Part shown: positions 44,870 to 56,479 of the stretch, one piece after another | Position numbering within the stretch: the stretch's first letter is position 1 | Layout of the letters: each line of letters opens with the position of its first letter | Source of the DNA: Clusia tigrina | Taxonomy: Eukaryota; Arthropoda; Insecta; Diptera; Clusiidae | Assembly: GCA_920105625.2 (NCBI GenBank) | Contig: OV050032.1 | Coordinates: 127,889,829 to 127,953,828 of the forward strand | Reading direction: 5' to 3' | DNA: 64,000 nt | Translations under genes and position numbers: made by a program | Notes under the pieces: generated by a model | What the model saw: the letters and a program-made list of their open reading frames with translations, nothing else | Told to the model about the DNA's origin: nothing | Database searches by the model: none

Positions 44870-46098
44870 GAACCCACGCATGTGGAAATCCACCCGCTTC
44901 GGCGGCAGGGGCACGGATTCTGGAGGCCCCAACCATCCCTAAAGTCTCCTGCCTTTATCAGCGAGAGCGCATCCTGGAGGAGACGGGGATTTTTACCGCA
45001 ATCTCTTCTTCTTCAGAGACGAAAGAACGTACCCTGGATCCAGAGGGCCTGCGTCGGGAAGTCACCACAGTGGCGGAACGACCGACCAGTGGATCTAGGG
45101 CAACGCGAAGTCAAGCGAGGAGACAGAGAAAGAAGCGGTTTGCTAGGCTCGTGCAGGAGAAATCCTCACGTGGCTCTGCCGGCCCTTCTGTGTCGACTCC
45201 CTCCAAAAGGCCCAGGTCGGCTGAAGTGACACCCACGGAAGCCACCGAGTCTGCGGAGGGATTGACCGCTCCGAAAGCTCGCTCGCGAGGTAAGCGGCGG
45301 AAGATTGTTGCTGAAAACAGCATTCCCACCTGCCCTGCAGCTGTTACTGCTGGTGGCGCCACGACCCCAAAGTGTACGAGCGAAACCTCGGTGGCAGCTA
45401 ATGCGGCGGGGAAGAATGTTACCAATAAGCTGCAGTTTGCCCAGCCCCTCGTATCCAACAAAACCATCTGCCCGGCGAAGTCTTTGCCAGTGGCGGGTGG
45501 TGAGCTGGATCTTCGCCCAAGCACTTCGAAAGGTGCAGCCAAGCCATCGTACAGCGAGAAGGCTACTGGCCCGCAACCAATGGCGGTAATTGGGAAGCTG
45601 GGGCCTGACCATCAGCTAACTGATGCAGAAATAAAACACTGCAAAGGTCATCTGATGCGTCGCGTCATTACCTCCGGTCCTGAAGCTAATGCGAAGGGCT
45701 ATGAGACAAAGGACGGCACTCTACAGGTGTCGTGCGCGTCTCAGGCCAACTTTGATTGGCTCAGGGGTGCAGTCAATGACGTGCCCCCTATGGGGACCAC
45801 TCGCTTCGCGGTCTATAGCGAAGCAGGCGTGTCCCTCAGGAAGGCTATCTGCTGGATTCCGGATCCCAATCTGACGACCACAGATGTCCTTTCTTGCCTG
45901 CGTGCTCAGAACCCTGGCATCAACACGAGGCTTTGGAGAGTTCTTTCGCACACCAGGGGTAGCAACCGGGATGGTAAAGAAGGTACTAGTCTTGTGGTGC
46001 GAGTGGATGAGGCCACTGTTGATGTCATGGTTTCTCGGTACCGGAGCCGTCTGAGTCTCTTCTTTGGGACTGTAACCTTTCATGTCTTTCCCAGATGA
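44870..46098 (+). CDS. ORF1 protein of LOA-like element
   Basis: The frame is open from well before 45070 (at least from about 44850) to a stop at 46096-46098. No upstream ATG fits it, so the start is unresolved; one 342-codon version begins at a GTG at 45070. The N-terminal half is basic and rich in Ser, Ala, Thr and Pro (RSQARRQRKKRFARL, SRGKRRKI). The C-terminal 150 residues resemble the DUF4780-type domain common in ORF1 of dipteran LOA-like elements (LRKAICWIPDP, LSCLRAQNPGINTRLWRVL, FFGTVTFHVFPR). ORF1 proteins bind the element RNA. The stop overlaps the ORF2 start in ATGA. Confidence 0.78.
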
Positions 46099-49000
46099 AT
46101 GGCTCGTACGATTCTCGTAGCTATCGTCCTTTGACGGTAACGCAGATCAACTTGCAGCATTCTAAAGCCGCTACTGGACTCCTAAGTAGACGACTCAATC
46201 AGCTGCACACACCACCCTACATAACAACAGTACAAGAGCCCTGGGTCTTTAGGGGTCGCCTCTCTGGCCTTGGCTTGTTGAAAGGGGCCACGATATTATA
46301 TGACAGAAACTCGATTAGACCTAGAGCCGGTCTTATAATATCATCCCATCTCGCAACGACCTGCCTTGACGCATTCTGTTGTCAGGATCTGGTTGCGGCA
46401 GAGATTAGTTTTAAGAGTATGCACGGATGGTCGAGGTTTGTGATTGCATCTGCTTACTTTCCTTACGATGCTTTGGTGGCGCCACCACCTGGGAAGGTCG
46501 CTACTCTCGTAGGGTTCTGTCAGCGGCGCAGTCTTGGTCTGGTTCTTTGTTGCGATGCTAATGCCCAGCATACGATCTGGGGCAGCAGCAAGTGCAATGA
46601 GCGGGGCTCTCGACTTTTCGAGTATATTGCCTCCTCCAGCCTGAACATCCATAATGTAGGCAGGCAGCCTACTTTTGTGACTACGAGAAGGCAGGAGGTA
46701 ATTGACGTCGCCCTCTTAAATCCAAGACTGGGGTGGTCGATCAGCAACTGGTGGGTCCTCGTTGAAGAATCGTGCTCGGACCACAGATACATTGAGTTTA
46801 AGTGTGGCGAGCGGGCGCAGATGCCATTGCCCACCAGAAACACAAGAAAAACAGACTGGCCAAAGTTCAGGGAGGCACTGCGTAGCAATCACGTGACGCC
46901 ACTGAAACTTCGCAAGGAGCAGAACATTGAGGCGGCTGTTGAACATCTCAACACCGCTCTAACAAACAGCTTCGAGCTAGCCTGTCCAACAAGACCTCCT
47001 CTTAGCCGGACTCCTGTTCCATGGTGGAATCGAGAGCTTCAGGTGCTGAGGCATGAGTCTAGAAAACTCCAAAACCGGGCCCTCAAGACGAATCTTGATG
47101 AGGACTGGGAAGGATATCGACGTGTTCAGAGGGATAACAAGACGCTAATTCGGGACTCGAAAAGGACTTCTTTTAGAGACTTCTGCAGTGATATCGAATC
47201 CCTGAGTGAAACGGCAAAACTGGTCAAAGTCCTGAAAAAGGACCAAACCGCTAAGCTGGGGTCGCTCAGGAAACCTGATGGCTCCTATACGGAGAGAAAA
47301 AGTGGGACACTCAGCTTGCTGTTGGAGTCACAATTTCCAGGAAATCAGGTAAGCATAGCCCGTAAACAGGTAAGCATAGCCCGGGAGTCTCTGAAGACGC
47401 ATCCACTCTCTCCATTGCAGCATGCTTATCAAAGCGAAAAATCCTGCGAGACGGCTCTGCACAACCTTGTTGGAAGGATAGAGCGAGCCATCGACGAGAA
47501 TACGCAATAGGCATCTTTGTGGACATAGAGGGTGCGTTTGACAATGCTACTTTCGACAGTATGTGCGGCTCTGCTAGGCGGCATGGCGTAGACCGGGTCC
47601 TAGTAAACTGGATACGTTCAATGCTGGCCCAGAGAATCATAACGGTGCGGGCGGAGGAAGATTTGCTGGTGTCGTCTGGGGTTAATAGAGGCTGTCCCCA
47701 AGGTGGGGTACTGTCTCCATTGCTCTGGTGCATGGTAATCGATCCCCTGCTTAACGCCATTAATGACTCGGGGGTATACGCTCAGGCATATGCGGATGAT
47801 GTTGGCTGTCTTGTGACAGGTCCATCCCTTACGATTGTCTGCAGAAGGGTGCAGAGAACTCTGGATATGATTGACACTTGGTATAGTGCGAATGGGCTAT
47901 CTGCTAATCCTGTCAAGACTGGTATTGTCCTCTTTTCCAGACGGAGAAAGCTTGATGAGAATAAGTCCATCAAGCTTTCTCCGTCTGGAAAACACTAAAA
48001 GGAGTCACTCTCCAGCTATCCAAGGAAGTCAAATATCTTGGAGTTATCCTTGATAACAAACTTCTTTTGAAATCACATGTCGAACTGAAGACATCCAAAG
48101 CACTGTCAGTTTTCTGGCAGTGCAAGGGTATTTTTGGTAAGACATGGGGTCTTTCCCCTAGTAAGGTCCTATGGATCTATACAGCTATGGTAAGACCTAT
48201 TATCACCTATGCATCGATGGTTTGGATGAGCAGACTCTCTCTTGTAGGGGTCAAAAAAGCTCTATCAAAACTACAACGTGCTGTGGCCATATGTTGTACC
48301 GGAGCATTTCCGACTACTCCAGGCCCGGCACTTGATGCTTTGGTGAATCTCCCGCCACTAGATGTCTTCATCCGCGGAGAGGCTCGTTCATGGTTAGATC
48401 CCGAGAACGAGCCCGGCAAACACTGCTGCCGTATTTTCACTGATGGCTCAAGGACTGAAGAAGGTTCAGGTTCTGGTGTCTTCGTGGAATCTTGTGGGAC
48501 CCGTCGGTTCTTTGCCCTTGGTCTGCATGCGTCAGTGTTTCAGGCGGAGGTGTATGCGATACATGAGGCGATGGACTTTGTTGTGGAAAACAGGTGGAAA
48601 GGCAAATCTATTTGTGTCTGCAGTGACAGCCAAGCTGCGCTCATGGCCTTGGATAGTCCGACCACCACTTCCACGATAGTCAGGTCCTGCAAATCCAGGC
48701 TAAATTCTGTTGGAAAACATAATAGTCTGACGCTGACTTGGGTCCCGGGACACGCTGGCATTGCGGGTAACGAGACCTCTGACTCCTTGGCCAGGATGGG
48801 CTCCGAGGCTGTTTTTATTGGCCCTGAGCCTGTCCTGCCACTCCCTTCTGCTGCCATCAAAGCCACTGCAAACAAGTGGGTTGTTTCGACCCACAAGCGA
48901 GCATGGCGGGCTGAGAGAGGCTGCGGATGGACGAAAATTATGCTACCTGCTATCTCTGACCGATGGTCACTGTTCCTTCTATCTTTAGGTAGGAGGGACT

Positions 49001-49209
49001 GCAGGCTGTTGGTTGGCGTGATGACAGGGCACTTTCTATGGGCTAGGCACATGAAAAGGATTGGCATATCAGACAGTGCGCTGTGCCCAGCCTGTGGAGA
49101 AGAAGACGAGACGGCGGACCATTTTCTTTGCGTCTGCCCTGCCTTTGCTCGAATCAGGTTTGGGATTTTTGGCACTGATGTGCTGAGGAGTAACCAACTT
49201 GGCTCCTAG
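46095..49209 (+). pseudogene. ORF2 of LOA-like element: endonuclease, RT, RNase H, zinc finger
   Basis: Begins at ATG 46095, overlapping the ORF1 stop by four bases. The APE-type endonuclease shows QEPWVFRG, CDANAQHTIWG and CSDHRYIEF. After a coding linker the RT fingers are mostly deleted (near 47335-47400), leaving HAYQSEKSCETALHNLV. A frameshift near 47505 leads to VDIEGAFDNA, GCPQGGVLSPLLW and AYADDVG. A 57-bp inverted repeat at 47933-47992 and another shift follow. The last frame (to 49209) has RT thumb, RNase H (FTDGSRTEEGSG, FQAEVYAI, CSDSQAAL, WVPGHAGIAGNE) and a CCHC finger (CPACGEEDETADHFLCVC). Confidence 0.88.
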
Positions 49210-49338
49210 TCACCACAGGATCTACTTCTATTTCTTCGGAGGTCGGGTATATTTAAAGCCGAGTAAAAGGGAACCTTAAGTGCAGTACAATGGATATATA
49301 CTCTGTCTGAGTGCTGCGCTTACTAGATTGTTCCGGCA

Positions 49339-49355
49339 AAAAAAAAAAAAAAAAT
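49339..49355 (+). other. Poly(A) tail of LOA-like element
   Basis: A run of 17 A about 130 bp after the ORF2 stop, the usual 3' end of non-LTR elements. Confidence 0.8.
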
Positions 49356-49599
49356 CGCGGTTTAGTCCTGTTTGCCTTAATCCATCTACTTTGGAAATTG
49401 AGACACAGATGTTTACAAAGGATTTAAATTTTTTCATTATCAACATTTGATTGCAATCCACTGCTGATATTAGCCGATATGTACTCAACAATTTTACCAA
49501 ATCGTTCCACTTGTAATGTAGACAACCATAAATCTAATAATTGGTTGTATGAAATTTCCGACGTCATGTTGAAAAAACTAAAAAAAAGTAAAAAAGGCC

Positions 49600-50200
49600 A
49601 AATTCGTGCGAAGATTGTGCCGTGGTTGTTGGGTGATCAGATGTAAGGATGGGTTCTCTAAGGAGTTTCTGGAGAGATGGATTGCTGAGATCAACAATGC
49701 CTGGGATGGTTTTAGTTTCAAACTTCTCCCACCTTCGGAGATTCCGAGGAAACGTAGGGCGTGCATCTGGTTGCAAAAAATAAAGCTGGAGAGCACGAAG
49801 CTCCTCCAGTGCCTACAGCTGCAAAACCCTGGGGTTCCAATTGTCGACTGGTCCGTCGTAAAAATAGAAGAAACCCTCGCGTCGCGGTTTTGGTTTCTGG
49901 ACCCTTCCCCACTGTTATGAGTGACATCATGAAGGTATCTCTCTTCTCAAAAGAATTGGCGAGGCTCAACGGTCAACGGCTCTCACTATCTTCCAGGGTA
50001 AAATATCTTGGTGTCGTATTGGACCCCGAACTTAGTTTGAAACCGTGCATCGATAAACGAGCATGGAAGGCCTGTGTAGTTTTCTATGCTTGCAAGTTGA
50101 AGTCGATGTGTGGCAAAAAATGCGGTCTTAGACGAAGAATTGTACTCTGAATGTACAATATAGTGGTGCGGCCGTCGATAAAATTACATTTTATCCAGTC
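49600..50200 (+). pseudogene. Second, internally deleted LOA-like element fragment
   Basis: A 105-codon frame (49606-49920) matches the DUF4780-like ORF1 domain (CKDGFSKEFLERWIAEINNAWDGFSF, ACIWLQKIKLESTKLLQCLQLQNPGVPIVDW). It is followed, in a different frame, by an RT thumb segment of ORF2 (LNGQRLSLSSRVKYLGVVLDP, MCGKKCGLRRRIVL, VVRPSI). The sequence between ORF1 and RT thumb is deleted. Confidence 0.7.
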
Positions 50201-50824
50201 GTCTTTATATGTAGTATCTACTATTTGATACAAAGAGGAAATCATTCGTATGCGCAAATTTACCTATTCGGGCTCTCATATTCGGTGTTTAAATGCGCTT
50301 TTTTTACATGTGTACATCTTTTTCGTTCGTTTGATGAACGCGTTCACTTCGCCTGTAGGGGATCCTCTGGAAACTATTAGTAATGCTTAGAGAAAATATC
50401 AGAAAAACAATTGTAATTCCTCCTTCGTACCACTGATGCTAACAATACATCACATATCTTTCTTATCACTTCGGAGCCTCGTTTTTATTAAATAAATTAG
50501 AAAAATTCCTATAATACGTCAATCAAATTGCGTCCCTTGTGTGTATGAAAGAGGCCAAAATCCAAAAATTATTCGCAAAACCTAGTTTTCGAACCAACAA
50601 CAAAAGTGCTTTGGATAAATCGTCCAGATGAGTCGAAGTGAAATCCTACAGATTGAAGAATAATATAATCCATCTCGTCCATCACAGCGAGTCTTCCCTG
50701 ACGCTAACAGCGTTGTGCGCAGAGATTGGGACCCGCTAATCAAAAGAAAACTCAAGTGGAGAAAAAAAACAAGCTTCAGATGAGAACCATATTAACGTTG
50801 ACCACCACCACAAAATAAAAAAGA
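50201..50824. other. Unassigned sequence
   Basis: No gene or repeat is supported in this AT-rich stretch. Its last part may be the 5' end of the following RTE-like element. Confidence 0.4.
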
Positions 50825-52980
50825 ACAATGATTTTAAGATATGCACCTGGAATGTCCGGACCCTCACTAGGGAAGGTGCCTCTACCCAATTACCGAACTC
50901 CCTCGAAAAAATAAAGGGTGACGTATCCGCTATCCAGGAAATGATATGGACAGAGCATGGTTGTTGTAAGCGACCTAGCTACGATATCTACTATAGCTGC
51001 CATGCGGAGAGGCGCGAATTCGTATGTGGATTTGTGGTACATGGCAGGCTTCGAACAATGATCTCCATGTTCAAGGCCGTGAACGAAAGGCTTGCCACGA
51101 GCCGCATCAAGGCTAAGTTCAAGAGAATAAGCTGATTTGCGCGCACGCCCCGACGGATGAAAAGGGTCGGAGGAGAGAGCATCTTTGGCCCCTGCGTCGA
51201 TCAGTTCAGCCTTCACGAGACCACATCGAACAATGGTCTATGACTGATCGACATCGCAGCGGCGCAAAACATAGTTCCCTGATAAACACACGAGCAACCA
51301 AAATGATTCTGAAAAATTCGATCAACTGGTCAGGCGTGTGACCCAATGAACATCCACCTTTTAAGCCTGGAGAATCTACCTGTGGAGATGAAATTGGGAA
51401 TCTGGTTACGGATACACCATGCACACTGAAATTATGGAGGTTTCCTCTAAATAACTTGAAGGCGACGATGCCACCAATACCGCTTTTGGAGAATTCATCC
51501 CGATATCACCAATTTACGATGTCGGAGTGGTTCTTCCATCACCTAGCAATGCGGTCCAAGTTGCTATGCAGTGACTAAAGAGCAACAAAACGGATGATGC
51601 CGATGGAATGCCTGATGGATTCTTCAAGGCCGGCGGTGATGAACTGATAGGGTGTATGCATCAACTCATCAGTAAAATGTGACTAGAAGAAAGAATCCCG
51701 AATGATTGGAATCTCAGTGTCCTCTGTTCTGTATTGAAGAAAGGTGACCCGATGATATGCACCAACTACCGAAGAATCAGTCTTATTACCATCTCTTATA
51801 AGATTCCGTCTAGCCTGTTGTGTGGTAGACTGAAACCATATGCCAACGCAGTTTTTGGACCTTATTAGTGCGGTTTTAGACCTGGAAAGTCCAGCATTGA
51901 CCAGATCTTCATGCTGCGCCAAATCTTGGAGAAATCCCAAGAGAAACAGATCGACACCCATTATCTCTTGGTCGACTATAAAGCTGCTTTCGATAGCCCG
52001 ATAAGGGATTGCCTATACACCAGCATGTCTGAGTTCGATATGCCTACAAAGCAAATATGGCTGTAGAATGACATTGAGCAATACGTCCAGATCTGTCAAG
52101 GTAGGAAGTGACCTCTACGAACCATTTAAAAGCGTGCAAGGTTGCAGACAAGGCGCACTATCGTGCGACCTCTTCAATTTCATGCGGAAGGTCGGTGTGA
52201 ATCGGAGTGGCACTATTTTCTACAAAAGTGTTCAGCTCCTCGTATATGACATGGACACCATTGGACGTTGCAAGCGAGATGGTACTGCTGCATTTTCCGC
52301 CATTGAAAAAGAATCAGCGAAAGTGGGTATGAGGGTAAACGAGGACAAGACAAAGTATAAGCTGTAGACCAGCAGGGATACTCGGATCCCATGTTACAGC
52401 GGACAACTGTTCTTTTGAAGTACAATTGTCCGATATCCAATTGTCCAATTAATATAGCGTGCCTCCGGCATGAACACCAAAAACGACGTTAGCCTGAAGA
52501 TTAAATGAAGAATCACGCTTGCTAATGGGTGGTACTATTGGCTCAGTAAGAAATGTGTATTAGAGCCCTCTCTCGACGACAAAACTGACACTCTACAATA
52601 CGCTCATTCTATCCATGCTACTCTATAGTGCGGAAGTATGGGTGTCGCAGATTGATGTAGCCAAGCTTGAGGTATTCGAGAGGAAAATTCTTCGTAAAAT
52701 GTTCGGTCCTGTTCGTGTCGAATATGACACTGCACTGAGCTGTATGCTGATATTGACATAGTCAGACAATACAACGTCCCCGTTGGCTTGGCCATGCCGT
52801 GCATATGGACGAAGAAGCTCCAGCGAAAAAGGTGTTCGAAGCTGAAGCCGCTGGACCACGCCGTAGAGAGCGACTATGCCTCCGATGGAAAGACCAAGTC
52901 GACGAAGCAGAGGCGCCTGCCGAGCGCTATTAAGTTGGCCGTACCACGACAGCGGGTTGTTTCGAAGAGTCTGTGAATAG
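50825..52980 (+). pseudogene. RTE-like non-LTR element pseudogene
   Basis: The endonuclease starts FKICTWNVRTLTREGAS with IQEMIWTE, AERREFVCGFVV and MISMFKAVNERLATSRIKAKF. The RT is recognised by MICTNYRRISLITISYKI, CGFRPGKSSIDQIFMLRQILEK, DYKAAFDS, VQGCRQGALSCDLFN and, where YADDIDIIGR is expected, VYDMDTIGR. The C-terminus has LLYSAEVWVSQIDVAKLEVFERKILRKMFGPV. Many stops and shifts interrupt it, and the palm Asp pair is changed. RTE elements in Diptera have this endonuclease-RT layout without ORF1. Confidence 0.78.
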
Positions 52981-53289
52981 ACCACGAAAGTAAGTAATTA
53001 CATTTTTCCACATGTAATGTAATGTGGTCTGGCCGTTGAGCCGTCAGTTACTCAAGGAGACTAACATGTATTTGAGTACATGCCGTAATTTGGATCTGAC
53101 ATAAATTTGGTCTATCACCTCCAAGTGGTAACAATTGTGCACTGGATGTGATGTGCGATCCATTCCTGATAATGGGCCCTACAGCACATCTCATGCACGG
53201 TTGGCAAAGATAGGTCGGGCGGAGGGAGTAAACCTTGGTGAATCCCATCACTATTAAAAGGACGCGACCTGCGAAGCTGTGCGAGGTCA

Positions 53290-53796
53290 GAAACTATAGG
53301 CCGTTGTTGACAAAAGCAATATTAAGAGTACAATTTCGGCTGAGAACTGGAAAAAAGTGGAAGCCAGGTTCTCGAGCACTTTCTTCCAGATTTTGAATTA
53401 GCATCTTGGGCCAGCTTCTTTTTGTCACGATAATGGATGACATCAAAATCACGTAAAGCTTATCGCTTGTGCGATCAGAGATCAACTGATCTATATAAAA
53501 TAGAAATCTCCAGAATCGGTGAAGTATGGACTGGGTCTTACCTTGAGGTAATTTCAAGGGAGCATATCCCAATCGTGCCAAGAGTGAGGTACTGGATACC
53601 AGCTGAACCATCTGACTCTCAAATGATTTTAGAGATGTTTCGGGTATGTAATACTGAACTCCCGACATCATGGAACGTCACGAAAATGGTGCAGCCAAAA
53701 GGCGAGTACCGCAGTGCTACTTTTGCGGTGAGCCCGGACTTGTTGGAACCTCTGTCGCGTTCCATCTGTCAAATGACAGATACCATACTGTCCTGA
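53290..53796 (+). pseudogene. ORF1-like (DUF4780-like) fragment
   Basis: A 119-codon frame at 53437-53796 contains ISREHIPIVPRVRYWIPAEP, ILEMFRVCNTELPTSWNV and LLEPLSRSICQMTDTILS, the arrangement of the ORF1 C-terminal domain of LOA-like elements. It lacks an N-terminus. The sequence upstream to about 53290 is possibly part of it in another frame. Confidence 0.55.
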
Positions 53797-53906
53797 TTCA
53801 AGAACAAAAATGAAATGACCGTTTGCTTTCGATGTCACTTAATGAGTAACTCTTTATTGTTTACCCCATTTTTCAAGGTTTGTGAAAAATATACGAGTAC
53901 ATACTC

Positions 53907-54395
<489 letters not shown>

Positions 54396-54699
54396 ACTTA
54401 ATATAACAAATTAATCCTGTAGTCTTAACCTATATTAATCCTGTAGTTAACCTACTTGTATGAACTAAGGTAAAGAGAGGTACAGCGAGGTACACAGTGG
54501 GTTGTCTTGCTACAATTCAGCCATTCTGACCTGAGATAAGATCACCTCATCTTAAGCAATCTTTCAGGTTGTGCTTTTCTCCATCCACGGTCGTATATTT
54601 GCAGCAGCCCAAACTTTTTTATAAGGTATCGTGGACTGTTGGAAACTTAATACGTCCTCCAGCACTTATCGTTCATTACGTAAAACTTTTGAGATGCAG
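54396..54699. other. Unassigned sequence after the TA hairpin
   Basis: A short direct repeat (TATTAATCCTGTAGT, near 54411 and 54432) is visible. No gene is supported. Confidence 0.4.
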
Positions 54700-55010
54700 T
54701 TGAGTCGAAATTTTTCATTAAAACGTAATCGTCTCTCTTGTACTGGTTCGCAACCCGCCGTTTATTGTTAATATTAGTATTAATTTAAGATTGTAAGCGG
54801 TTTTCGTTTTCTGAAGCTTGCACCCTAATCTCGTAATGACTTTGTTGAGCAAATTTGGTTTTCCTTCCTTTAGTTCTTCCTTTAGCGAATCTGTAACTTT
54901 ACCCCGTTGTTTAATGCCAAACAGAATTACGGTCGGATATAGTTTTATTGTTCTGTTACTGAAAGTATATTCAACAGTTTTCACTGCATTGTCCCAATGA
55001 ATATTACCTA
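54700..55010 (-). pseudogene. Gypsy-type integrase C-terminal fragment
   Basis: On the minus strand: IHWDNAVKTVEYTFSNRTIK, then VILFGIKQRGKVTDSLKEEL. This matches the part of gypsy integrases following the catalytic Glu, usually with a PxxLLFG-like motif. Neither end is complete, and it lies against the LTR of element F. Confidence 0.55.
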
Positions 55011-55039
55011 TGTAATATTTATTATGTAAACTTTTAGGG

Positions 55040-55366
55040 TGCTACAATTTTGCAGTCGAGCCACTAAAGGGCATTGAAAGTTAGAATGCACCATCAACAT
55101 TTCAGAATGGCGTAGGTCAGTTGGCTTGACCAACCGACACCAATTAACAGGTGCGAAACTGGAACACCAGAAAGGTCAGTTTTTGTATTGTAATTGTGAA
55201 TTGTAAATAGTATATAAGAGTTAGTATTCTAAGAAATAAAGGCTGGTAATTTTAAAACTAAAAGTGTAACGTAGTGATTTTTCCAAAGAGTGATATAGGC
55301 TTTTAAGATACACGCGCACAGCAGAAGGACGTCCCCCGTCAAACAAGGACAACAACCCCAACATTT
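55040..55366 (+). repeat. 5' LTR of element F
   Basis: The end is set by the primer-binding site at 55367; the start is a guess because no partner is present. TATATAAG is at 55211-55218 and AATAAA at 55240-55245. It ends CCCCAACATTT. Confidence 0.6.
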
Positions 55367-55386
55367 TGGCGCAGCCGGTAGGATCC
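55367..55386 (+). promoter_or_regulatory. Primer-binding site of element F, tRNA-Ser type
   Basis: TGGCGCAGCCGGTAGGATCC closely matches the Ser-type site of the 17.6/297 group (TGGCGCAGTCGGTAGGAT), with one difference. Confidence 0.8.
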
Positions 55387-56479
55387 AACGTCGAGTGCCA
55401 GGAAAAGAGCACTCCTACGTGGGAATCCACCAATAGGAAACCATCAGGATAACCATCCCAAAGGAGGGCAATGGAGGGAACGAAAATGGTGAGTATGTCT
55501 ATAGTAGGACATTCTAGTATCTAAGTAAAGTTTGTCGACGATTCTTCGGTGGCCGTGTGGGCGCTTTTGCGCCGGTCATGCAGAGGAAGCAGCATTGGGG
55601 CTGATTAGCTGCTGCGGTTAGGTGACAATAGGTCGATTCAAAAGAAAATTTTTTACTTACGGTCAGGTTGTATAGGGTTGATCCACTGAGATTAGGCTCA
55701 CACTTTTTAATACATTTTGTTTCAGCATTCTCGAGGGATGTGGAACGTGTCTGTTTATTCACGGATTTTGCGTTATTGAATTGCGAACTTGTGTATGCCG
55801 GTTGGTTTGGTTCGGAAAGAACGTGCCACGGTATAGGGTTCGTACGGTTATGATAGGGGATTTGTCGGTAGGGACATTTATACGATTCAATTTATATTGT
55901 TTTGAAATCAAAATAAAGATTGATTTAAATATTTGGCAATTTGAGTTTAGGGTATTAGGTGAAGAGGTGCAGACAACACGTGTTGTTGCATCAAAGTTTT
56001 TGAAGTTCGGAAACTACGATTTGCGTAGCAATGTTGAAGAAAACTTTTAAATGCTATTATTATGTGGCGCATACCTTACGGGTTTATTTTTAAATATGGA
56101 TTCAAATTTCCGGGGATTAATCAAAACACTTTTGCCGGTAAATCAAATTTCGGTTTTTACAAACATATTTCCTTTTCTATGGATTTTAGTGAGTATTAAA
56201 GATGGTGAGAGGAAAACAAGGAGTATTTGTGAGGAAGTCAAGGACTACTTTGCATTTATGGAAGGACTTAATGGACGCCGTTAGACAGCGGAACTTTGTG
56301 ATGGAAAACAAGTATAGCAGAATATGTATATAAAGATAGAATTTACGTTGGAATGTTTTTTTTTAATAACTCTGTTTTGAATCATTAAGTAAGATAGAAT
56401 AGAATATTGTAACAAGTTTTAACAATTATTGGATTTTTATTTGCAATTGGGATACACCATATGTTCAGGCATTTGGGAT
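55387..56479 (+). promoter_or_regulatory. Leader of element F with possible intron
   Basis: 1.1 kb without a convincing gene. A short ATG frame near 55472 runs straight into a splice donor-like GTGAGT (55489-55494). An acceptor-like CACCATATGTTCAG ends near 56468, just before the gag ATG at 56480. An intron of about 970 bp in the leader is therefore possible. Splicing these sites would not fuse the first ATG in frame to gag. Confidence 0.45.

Larger units (their letters stand above)
44640..49355 (+). mobile_element. LOA-like non-LTR retrotransposon
   Basis: 5' UTR, ORF1, ORF2 with endonuclease, RT, RNase H and zinc finger, short 3' UTR and a 17-base A run (49339-49355). The start near 44640 is an estimate from the change in base composition. 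No target duplication was found. GC content is clearly higher than in the flanks. ORF2 carries a deletion, frameshifts and an inverted repeat. Confidence 0.85.
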
